Origin: an uncultured Eubacteriales bacterium | Lineage (GTDB): Bacteria > Bacillota > Clostridia > Oscillospirales > UMGS1783 | Length of the DNA stretch: 10,362 bases | Direction: 5' to 3' | NCBI GenBank assembly: GCA_905209135.1 | Contig: CAJLRT010000026.1 | Coordinates: forward strand, 1-10,362 | Made by a program: the position numbers and the translations under genes | Notes under the pieces: generated by a model | Database searches by the model: none | Told to the model about the DNA's origin: nothing | What the model saw: the letters and a program-made list of their open reading frames with translations, nothing else | In this document: piece by piece, positions 6,160-10,362 of the stretch | Layout: the number at the start of each line of letters is the position of its first letter | Numbering within the stretch: the first letter of the stretch is position 1

Positions 6160-6164
6160 TTACC

Positions 6165-6182
6165 TATAATTATGGTGAGGTG
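6165..6182 (+). promoter_or_regulatory. -10 element and ribosome site of the XRE gene
   Basis: TATAAT (6165-6170) has no good -35 at 17 bp (TGATAG, 6142-6147). GAGGTG (6177-6182) is the ribosome site, 7 nt before ATG 6190. The transcript leader must be very short. An ATG at 6172 meets TGA after three codons and is not used. Confidence 0.5.
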
Positions 6183-6189
6183 ATACCGT

Positions 6190-6408
6190 ATGAAATTGAG
6201 AATCAGGGATATGCGGGAAGATCGCGACCTGACGCAGCAACAGATTGCGGACTACCTGCGGTGCGACCAGTCGCTCTATTCCAAATATGAACGCGGAGAA
6301 CGGGACATTCCTCTTCATCTTATTGAAAAGCTTGCGTCGTTTTATAATACCAGCGTGGATTACCTGATTGGAAGGACAAATGAAAAGCGCCCGTACAGGC
6401 GTGCGTAA
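6190..6408 (+). CDS. small XRE-family (Cro/CI-type) transcriptional regulator
   Basis: The 72-residue protein is almost entirely one XRE helix-turn-helix. LTQQQIADYL (14-23) leads into the recognition helix around CDQSLYSKYE (25-34). RGERDIPLHLIEKLASFY (35-52) and NTSVDYLIGRTN (53-64) complete the fold, followed by a short basic tail. It has no ligand or dimerisation domain, which is common for small chromosomal XRE regulators in Clostridia. It stands alone, with terminators on both sides and two palindromes over its promoter, so it probably represses itself. It resembles the second XRE protein at the right edge of the window in its last ~25 residues ((A)xFYxTS(V/I)DY(L/I)(I/V)G). Targets are unknown; neither neighbour is a clear candidate. 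Confidence 0.92.
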   Translation: MKLRIRDMREDRDLTQQQIADYLRCDQSLYSKYERGERDIPLHLIEKLASFYNTSVDYLIGRTNEKRPYRRA

Positions 6409-6447
6409 CGCGCGCCGGGAAATTCCCTGCGCCTGCCGCGCGTGCAA

Positions 6448-6476
6448 AAAGGGCCGCAGTGCTGCTGCGGCCCTTT
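6448..6476. terminator. bidirectional terminator between XRE and glycerol dehydrogenase genes
   Basis: AAAGGGCCGCAG (6448-6459) pairs with CTGCGGCCCTTT (6465-6476) around TGCTG. On the minus strand the tail is TTTTTG, so it fits the end of the dehydrogenase gene best, and it can also stop the convergent XRE transcript. Confidence 0.8.
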
Positions 6477-6488
6477 GCGGTTTGCGGG

Positions 6489-7577
6489 TCAGTTCGCGCC
6501 GAGGCGGTCGGCGACGAGAATGGCGCTGTACACATCCTCCGGCGTGACGGGGAAGGGCATGTTGTGCAGCGTGTCGGACGGCGCGCAGGCCGCCTCCGCC
6601 ACTGCCATAATGCGCTCTTTCGGCACATCCGCCGCACCGAGCATGGCGAGGTTTGTGGGCAGGCCGAGCTTGCGGCAGAAGGCGAGCAGCTCTTCGATTT
6701 CCTCATCCGGCGCGTTTTCCAGAACGAGCTGGACCAGCGTGCCGAACGCCACCTTTTCGCCGTGGTACATCTTATGGCATTCGGGAAGTACGGTCAGGCC
6801 GTTGTGGATGGCGTGCGCGCCTGCCAGGCCGCCGCTCTCAAAGCCCAGGCCGCTCAGGTAGGTGTTCGCTTCAATAATGTCCTCCACCGCGGCCGAGACG
6901 GTGTGCTGCTCGGCGGCGAGCTTGGCCTTGTATCCCTCGCTGTACAGCGTGTCCAGGCAGGCCTCGGCGAGCGCGAGCGCCGCGACCGAGCACACGCCGC
7001 CCGCAATGGAGACGGCGCCCTTGCGCTGGCAGGCGCGCGCTTCAAAATAGGTGGCCAGCGCATCGCCCATGCCGGCTACGAGCAGGCGCACCGGCGCGTT
7101 CGCGACGATGGCCGTATCGACGAGCACAAGGTCCGGATTGTTCCGGAGGAACAGGTATTTGTCGAACTGCCCGTCCGGCGTATAGAGCACGGACAGGGCG
7201 CTGCAGGGCGCGTCGGTGGACGCTGCGGTCGGAATAATGACGGCGGGAAGCTCGGCGTAGAAGGCGACGGCCTTGGCCGTGTCCAGCGCCTTTCCGCCGC
7301 CGATGCCCAGCACGATATCGGCGCCCGTCCGCTTTACATCGGCGAGCAGGCGGTCAATCTCCGGCTGGCTGCATTCGCCCTCAAAGCGGTTCATATGCAG
7401 AGGCAGGGGCTTTCCTGAAAAGCTGGCTTCGATGTTCTGCCGGTAGTTGTCCAGAATATACGGGTCTACAACGGCATAGGCTCCCGCGGTTCCCAGGTGC
7501 TGGATCGCGGCGTAGAGATTCTGCAGTTCATTTTTCCCCTGAATGTATTTCGTGGGCGCGTATGTCCTGCGTGTCAT
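6489..7577 (-). CDS. gldA: glycerol dehydrogenase family protein (GldA-like, metal-dependent)
   Basis: Family members oxidise glycerol to dihydroxyacetone with NAD+ in the cytoplasm. The 362-residue protein has the full GldA layout. The N-terminal dinucleotide domain has GIGGGKALDTAKA (91-103), and PTAASTDAPCSALSV (116-130) follows. NPDLVLVDT (147-155) and VAGMGDALATYFEAR (167-181) lead into the helical metal-binding half with GFESGGLAGAHAIHNG and YHGEKVAFGT. By alignment with known GldA the metal ligands would be D172, H255 and H272, all present. ATG 7577 follows AAGGAAGGGG on the minus strand. It is a single-gene unit, convergent with XRE and divergent from the amidotransferase-like operon. 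No dihydroxyacetone kinase or dehydratase gene is adjacent, and related GldA-like enzymes act on other small diols or hydroxyketones, so the substrate is less sure than the family. Confidence 0.9.
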   Translation of the reverse strand: MTRRTYAPTKYIQGKNELQNLYAAIQHLGTAGAYAVVDPYILDNYRQNIEASFSGKPLPLHMNRFEGECSQPEIDRLLADVKRTGADIVLGIGGGKALDTAKAVAFYAELPAVIIPTAASTDAPCSALSVLYTPDGQFDKYLFLRNNPDLVLVDTAIVANAPVRLLVAGMGDALATYFEARACQRKGAVSIAGGVCSVAALALAEACLDTLYSEGYKAKLAAEQHTVSAAVEDIIEANTYLSGLGFESGGLAGAHAIHNGLTVLPECHKMYHGEKVAFGTLVQLVLENAPDEEIEELLAFCRKLGLPTNLAMLGAADVPKERIMAVAEAACAPSDTLHNMPFPVTPEDVYSAILVADRLGAN

Positions 7578-7621
7578 GGTGTATTCCCCTTCCTTTTTTT
7601 GGTGTGGATCTTTGCAAGTTT

Positions 7622-7630
7622 AGTATATCA
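7622..7630 (-). promoter_or_regulatory. extended -10 promoter candidate for the dehydrogenase gene
   Basis: On the minus strand TGATATACT gives an extended -10 (TG, then TATACT at 7627-7622), about 45 bases before the start codon. No convincing -35 is seen at 17 bp, which suits an extended -10 or an activated promoter. Confidence 0.45.
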
Positions 7631-7817
7631 CATTCTGAACCTATTGTGTACTATTTCTGTGATGTTATTATGAATTTCTCATGAAAAATCCGGTTTTTCC
7701 TGCGCCGGTGCAGATGGGAGCGCTGTGCGGAGGAAATAAACCAACAACGAAAAGGCCGTTATACAAAAATGCTCAAAACCCTATTCACGAATCATTAATA
7801 TTTGTGCATCCATCCAC

Positions 7818-7846
7818 TTGACTTTTTTGTCGAATCCGGATATAAT
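7818..7846 (+). promoter_or_regulatory. sigma-A promoter for the pseudo-amidotransferase/DUF3842 operon
   Basis: TTGACT (7818-7823), 17 bp, TATAAT (7841-7846): near-consensus, with a start expected around 7853. The following leader consists almost wholly of the structured element at 7859-7923. Confidence 0.85.
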
Positions 7847-7858
7847 TTGGTACATGAC

Positions 7859-7923
7859 AAAGGCATTCATTGAACAACACCATCCCCAACAGGGGCTAAA
7901 AGTTATTCAATGAAGGCCTTTTT
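7859..7923 (+). terminator. nested-hairpin leader with intrinsic-terminator end; attenuator or unidentified riboswitch candidate
   Basis: The outer stem pairs AAAGGC-A-TTCATTGAA (7859-7874) with TTCAATGAA-G-GCCTTT (7906-7921), about 15 bp with one A/G mismatch, ending in a T-run (7919-7923). The 31-nt loop contains a second hairpin CCCC-AACA-GGGG (7884-7895) and then CTAAAAG. It starts about 6 nt after the predicted transcription start and ends 30 nt before the first gene, so transcription must pass it. It could be a constitutive attenuator, a small terminated RNA, or a compact ligand-sensing RNA. I do not recognise the class. Confidence 0.65.
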
Positions 7924-7953
7924 GCCATTCTGCAATAAAAAGGAGGGATCGCT

Positions 7954-8607
7954 GTGCCGGATGAACAGATGGCGGTTCGGATTGCGCTGGCAGCGGACGG
8001 CGCGCAGACGCTGGAACAGGGCCTGCGCGCCGTCTGCCCGGCCGTGGAAGTGCGCAGGGTTGAACCCGCCGCGCTGGCGTGCGCGCGCATACACGGCCTG
8101 CTGTGGGATGTGGACGGTATCGCCGCCGCCGGCGGGATGGACGGTGTGGAGGGAATGGCGGCCGCCGCCCGTTACGCGCGGCAGCGGGACATTCCGTTTC
8201 TCGGCCTGGGTGCGGGATTTGCGGCGGCGGTTCTGGACTATATACGCGACGTGCTGGGGCTGGAGGCTGACGCGGCGGACGTGCTCGTCCCGTCCGGCGG
8301 CGGCGCGGACTGTTTTGGACTTGCGCCCGGCTCCGCGCTCGCCGCGGCGTATGGGCGGCGGGAGATTGAGGCGCAGGGCGCCGGGGCGTTTGGAATGAGC
8401 GGCCTGTACCGCGCGCAGATGGAACAGGCCGGGCTGCGCGTAACGGCGACCGATCCGCGCGGCGAAATGGCCGCCGCCGAGCTTTTGCGCCATAAGTTCT
8501 ACGTCGGCGCGCTCTTTCTGCCCGCGCCCGCGCCCGACCCGCTGCTGCGCGCCTTCTGCGCGGCGGCGCAGGAGCTTGCGCGCACGCGGCCGGACGGTAT
8601 GGAATAG
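7954..8607 (+). CDS. CTP-synthase-type glutamine amidotransferase domain protein lacking the catalytic triad
   Basis: The 217-residue protein aligns by eye with the C-terminal amidotransferase domain of CTP synthase. DGIAAAGGMDGVEGMAAAAR (54-73) then YARQRDIPFLG (74-84) match the DGILVPGGFG...EGK...YAR...IPFLG stretch. AVLDYIRDVLGL (92-103) matches AVIEFARNVLGL, and HKFYVGALFLPAPAPDPLL (180-198) matches HPFFVG.QFHPE...PHPLF. The nucleophile motif GICLG reads GLGAG (84-88), so Cys is Gly (codon GGT at 8209-8211). The FHPE motif reads FLPA (188-191), so His and Glu are Leu and Ala. It therefore cannot hydrolyse glutamine by the usual mechanism, and the CTP-synthase synthetase domain is absent. 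It resembles the group annotated as CTP synthase C-terminal region-related (seleno)protein, some of which carry Sec near the active site; none here. The GTG start follows AGGAGG (7941-7946). Function unknown. Confidence 0.85.
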   Translation: MPDEQMAVRIALAADGAQTLEQGLRAVCPAVEVRRVEPAALACARIHGLLWDVDGIAAAGGMDGVEGMAAAARYARQRDIPFLGLGAGFAAAVLDYIRDVLGLEADAADVLVPSGGGADCFGLAPGSALAAAYGRREIEAQGAGAFGMSGLYRAQMEQAGLRVTATDPRGEMAAAELLRHKFYVGALFLPAPAPDPLLRAFCAAAQELARTRPDGME

Positions 8608-8620
8608 AGGAGGGAACCCA

Positions 8621-9040
8621 ATGCGCATTACGGTTATAGACGGACAGGGCGGCCGGATCGGCGGCCTGTTGATTGAGCGGATACGGAAACTGCAGGTGCC
8701 GGCTGAGATCACCGCTGTCGGCACCAACAGCGTCGCCACGGCGGCCATGCTGAAAGCGGGCGCGGATTTCGGCGCGACGGGAGAGAATCCGGCGGTCGTC
8801 GCGTGCAGGGATGCGGACCTGATTCTCGGCCCGGTCGGCATTGTGCTGGCCGACGCGCTGCTGGGCGAGGTGACTGCGGCAATGGCCGCGGCTGTCAGCC
8901 GCAGCCGCGCGCACAAGATTTTGATTCCGCTCAACCGCTGCGGGCACACCATTGTGGGCGTGCAGGAGCTGCCGCTGGGCGGGTATATCGAGCAGGCGGC
9001 CGAGGCTGCGCGCGCCTATTGCGCGGCGCAGGAGCGGTAG
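8621..9040 (+). CDS. DUF3842 family protein
   Basis: The 139-residue protein matches the DUF3842 family of Firmicutes. The N-terminus MRITVIDGQGGRIGGLLIER has a beta strand and Gly-rich turn (GQGGRIG, 8-14) like a nucleotide-binding Rossmann-type start. Conserved-looking blocks follow: AVGTNSVATAAMLKAGAD (32-49), GATGENPAVV (51-60), DLILGPVGIVLADALLGEVT (66-85) and KILIPLNRCGHTIVGV (99-114). It is soluble, with no signal peptide or membrane span. ATG 8621 is set by GAGGAGGG (8607-8614), which overlaps the upstream stop, so the two genes form one operon and probably act together. The family has no known function to my knowledge; a nucleotide- or cofactor-binding role is a guess from the Gly-rich motif. 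Confidence 0.9.
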   Translation: MRITVIDGQGGRIGGLLIERIRKLQVPAEITAVGTNSVATAAMLKAGADFGATGENPAVVACRDADLILGPVGIVLADALLGEVTAAMAAAVSRSRAHKILIPLNRCGHTIVGVQELPLGGYIEQAAEAARAYCAAQER

Positions 9041-9194
9041 ATGTCCGCGCGGCCGCGCATGCGCGGAGGCGCTGTGTGCGGGCCGGTTCGCATAGCCCCG
9101 CCGGTTGTATGACGGACGCGGGGAACAACAGGCTGATCCACGGCGGCGCACTGCGGCGCGCCGGCCGGCGGCGGCGGGCGACGCTTTGGATCGC

Positions 9195-9235
9195 AAAAGA
9201 GGTGCGGCAGTATGGTACTGCCGCACCTCTTTTTT
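9195..9235. terminator. bidirectional terminator shared by DUF3842 operon and MmcQ/YjbR gene
   Basis: An 18-bp perfect stem (9195-9212 with 9216-9233), core GAGGTGCGGCAGTA, has the loop TGG and a T-run to 9235. The minus-strand MmcQ/YjbR stop codon (9236-9234) lies in its T-run, so convergent transcripts share it. The 154 bases between the DUF3842 stop and this hairpin are GC-rich and contain nothing recognisable. Confidence 0.9.
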
Positions 9236-9620
9236 ACGTCTGCGGTTTTTTGCGCTGGCTCTTTGCCCCCGGTTTTGTCAGCGCAAAGCTCAAATCGATG
9301 CATTCTTGTATTTCAAAATCCGGAACGGAACCGTCCAGCAGTATGCTGATCCACTGATTTTTATTCATGTGGTAAGCGGGGAGAAAACCGGGCCGCATTC
9401 TGAGCGAGCCGATGAGGAGAGGATCGCTTTTTACGGCCAGTATATCGGCCCGCTCGTCTCCGTTTAGGCCCAGTTTATGCTTTGGCACATCCATGAGAAC
9501 CGCGTACCATTTTCTGTTCTGGTGACGTAAGACGGCGTAGCCGGGATAGGGCGCCCATGGATAGTCGGGCTCCGTTCCATACTCGTTTTTCACATATTCA
9601 AAAACGCCGTTTCTGTTCAC
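9234..9620 (-). CDS. MmcQ/YjbR family protein
   Basis: The 128-residue protein is a complete MmcQ/YjbR (DUF419) domain. Diagnostic stretches are YPWAPYPGYAVLRHQNRKWYAVLMDV (20-45), PKHKLGLNG (46-54), a DILAVKSDP segment (59-67), then GFLPAYHMNKNQWISILLDG (78-97), VPDFEIQECIDLSFALT (99-115) and a basic tail KPGAKSQRKKPQT. The family has a fold resembling the CyaY/secondary chromosome-partition type and is often called DNA-binding, but its biological role is not established. The start is GTG 9620, 7 nt after GAGGGGG (9634-9628), downstream of a good minus-strand promoter. It is a monocistronic unit, convergent with DUF3842; no functional tie to neighbours is evident. Confidence 0.92.
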   Translation of the reverse strand: MNRNGVFEYVKNEYGTEPDYPWAPYPGYAVLRHQNRKWYAVLMDVPKHKLGLNGDERADILAVKSDPLLIGSLRMRPGFLPAYHMNKNQWISILLDGSVPDFEIQECIDLSFALTKPGAKSQRKKPQT

Positions 9621-9651
9621 GGGCTTGCCCCCTCTTTCGCTTACTCACTCC

Positions 9652-9680
9652 ATTATAGCATAAGAGGGCGGCGGTCACAA
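9652..9680 (-). promoter_or_regulatory. sigma-A promoter for the MmcQ/YjbR gene
   Basis: On the minus strand TTGTGA (9680-9675), 17 bp, TATAAT (9657-9652), with TGC directly before the -10 (extended -10). The start would be about 25 bases upstream of the GTG codon. Confidence 0.8.
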
Positions 9681-9722
9681 GCCGGCGTCTGCCTGTGCTC
9701 GGTTTGGAGGCGAGCGAAACTG

Positions 9723-9757
9723 AAAAACGCCCTGCTCCATGGAGCAGGGCGTTTTTT
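9723..9757. terminator. perfectly palindromic bidirectional terminator
   Basis: A 34-bp perfect palindrome (9723-9756), core CGCCCTGCTCCATGGAGCAG, is flanked by A5 on the left and T6 on the right. It can stop transcription from either side and separates the MmcQ/YjbR promoter from the GC-rich block to its right. Confidence 0.85.
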
Positions 9758-9984
9758 CTATTGCGGGGACGGCGGGCGCGGGGGTACGCGGAAGCGCTCC
9801 GGCGCAGGGATGCGCGGGGATTGGCCGGACGCGGCGGCGCGCTCCGGCACGGGGTTTGCGGCAGCGCAAGCCCGCGCCGGCATTGCGGCACGCGCGGTTT
9901 GGGCGGCGGCGGTTTGTCCGGGGCCCGGGCGCCGGGCGGCCGGCACCGGCGCAAATTGGCGTGTCGCCTGCGTGTTGCGGGCAG

Positions 9985-10019
9985 AAAAAGAACGCCGGAC
10001 ACCCGCTGCGCCAGGCGTT
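9985..10019 (-). terminator. candidate minus-strand terminator for the right-edge XRE gene
   Basis: On the minus strand AACGCCTGG (10019-10011) pairs with CCGGCGTT (9998-9991), 8 bp with one bulged T, followed by CTTTTTCT. It lies about 110 bases after the XRE stop. Confidence 0.45.
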
Positions 10020-10056
10020 GATGGAAAGTCAGACAAAGAACACCATGTTTCGGGAC

Positions 10057-10094
10057 GCAGTTATACAACTGCAGCCGCATCCTGATAACTGCAG
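10057..10094. repeat. small inverted/direct repeat cluster
   Basis: GCAGTT-ATAC-AACTGC (10057-10072) is a perfect hairpin. GCAGTTAT (10057-10064) also pairs with ATAACTGC (10086-10093), so two alternative folds exist. AACTGCAG is repeated directly at 10067 and 10087. No T-run follows on either strand. Confidence 0.4.
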
Positions 10095-10127
10095 CGCTGC
10101 TCCGCTTCGCCTATGTAGCGCGGCGGG

Positions 10128-10362
10128 TCAGTCTCTGGGGTAGGATTCGCGCTCGCTGGTAAGCCCAACAATGTAATCAATGCTGGTTTTGTAGAAGTTT
10201 GCGAGCTTTACAAGGATGGGAATCGGGATGTTCAATTTTCCCAATTCATAGTCCGAGTAGGTCGTCTGGGCGACCGACAGATAGTCCGCTACCTGTTTCT
10301 GATTCATGAAGCGCAGCTGCGCCGCCGCCAGCTGGATGCGGGCCTGCAGGCCCACCAGACCG
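10128..10362 (-). CDS. small XRE-family transcriptional regulator, 5' end uncertain at window edge
   Basis: The visible product has an XRE helix-turn-helix: MNQKQVADYLSVAQTTYSDYE (residues 17-37 counted from a GTG at 10355), then LGKLNIPIPILVKLANFY and KTSIDYIVGLTSERESYPRD to TGA at 10130-10128. The frame stays open to the last base and no ribosome site is visible before the GTG, so the true start may lie beyond the window. It is of the same short single-domain type as the XRE gene at 6190-6408, with a similar second half but a different recognition helix, so it probably binds a different operator. Its promoter and neighbours are out of view. Confidence 0.88.
   Translation of the reverse strand, partial: GLVGLQARIQLAAAQLRFMNQKQVADYLSVAQTTYSDYELGKLNIPIPILVKLANFYKTSIDYIVGLTSERESYPRD

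Larger units (their letters stand above)
5760..6189. other. gene-free, terminator-rich gap before the XRE gene
   Basis: This 430-base gap contains the 21-bp hairpin above, a 9-bp inverted repeat GGCGTGAAA/TTTCACGCC (5888-5896/5935-5943), a second terminator (5969-6004), a G9 tract (6061-6069) and the XRE operator/promoter region (6122-6182). TATAAT at 6007-6012 lacks a matching -35. I see no coding signal. Confidence 0.5.
7578..7953. other. divergent regulatory gap between dehydrogenase and amidotransferase-like operon
   Basis: This 376-base gap is AT-rich for the window. It holds the minus-strand extended -10 near the dehydrogenase, a stretch without recognisable signals (about 7640-7810), and then the strong plus-strand promoter and nested-hairpin leader of the operon. 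No coding signal is seen beyond tiny frames. Confidence 0.5.
9621..10127. other. GC-rich gene-free block
   Basis: After the MmcQ/YjbR promoter and the palindromic terminator, about 9760-10056 is extremely GC-rich with low-complexity repeats of GGCGG/GCCGG type. Long open frames exist on both strands but encode only Ala/Arg/Pro/Gly-rich strings without ribosome sites or family motifs. Near the right end are a hairpin GCAGTTATACAACTGC (10057-10072) and a repeat of AACTGCAG (10067-10074, 10087-10094). I find no convincing gene or RNA. Confidence 0.5.

Noticed and set aside
6459..7418. 319-codon plus-strand open frame opposite gldA
   Set aside because: It is the antisense shadow of a complete GldA-family gene and shows no recognisable domain.
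7907..9226. 439-codon minus-strand open frame opposite the amidotransferase-like/DUF3842 operon
   Set aside because: Low-complexity Arg/Pro/Ala composition, no ribosome site, and it crosses two well-supported plus-strand genes.
9598..10085. several open frames on both strands in the GC-rich block
   Set aside because: Ala/Arg/Pro/Gly-rich translations, no ribosome sites, and overlap with a perfect terminator palindrome.

Overview
The window looks like chromosomal DNA of a GC-rich member of the Clostridia (Oscillospiraceae/Ruminococcaceae-like). The grounds are Firmicutes-type AGGAGG ribosome sites and TTGACA-N17-TATAAT promoters, many intrinsic terminators, a NiCo-type riboswitch, small XRE regulators, and families common in gut Clostridia (DUF3842, CTP-synthase-C-terminal-related protein, MmcQ/YjbR). 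Lineage is an inference from family content and composition.

Layout, left to right. (1) 1-837 is the 3' part of guaA (GMP synthase). Its downstream side (838-1196) looks like a mobile-element scar: short tandem repeats and a frameshifted remnant resembling the C-terminus of a TnpV-type protein. (2) azlC-azlD (1197-2211), a translationally coupled branched-chain amino acid exporter pair, is visibly more AT-rich than its surroundings and fits cargo acquired at the guaA 3' end. (3) 2669-2920 is an 83-residue stand-alone protein resembling only the middle domain of FakA/YloV-type fatty acid kinase subunits, with its own promoter. (4) A consensus promoter at 2961-2989 drives a leader that matches the NiCo (czcD) riboswitch in every helix I can check and ends in a competing intrinsic terminator. 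It controls an 840-residue P2-like P-type cation ATPase (3237-5759), so that pump is probably an exporter of Co2+/Ni2+ or Fe2+. (5) A terminator-rich gap is followed by a small XRE regulator (6190-6408) with two candidate operators over its promoter. (6) On the minus strand lies a GldA-family glycerol dehydrogenase (6489-7577). (7) Divergent from it, a strong promoter and an unidentified nested-hairpin leader precede a two-gene operon: a CTP-synthase-type glutamine amidotransferase domain that has lost its catalytic Cys, His and Glu (7954-8607), and a DUF3842 protein (8621-9040). (8) A minus-strand MmcQ/YjbR protein (9234-9620) converges on that operon and shares its terminator. (9) A very GC-rich gene-free block ends in a second small XRE gene on the minus strand that runs to the window edge.

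The most interesting parts are the riboswitch/ATPase unit and the pseudo-amidotransferase/DUF3842 operon with its structured leader. The first is a new instance of a known RNA class and can be read in detail. The second has conserved-looking components whose joint function I do not know. No CRISPR array, complete IS, tRNA or rRNA gene was seen.
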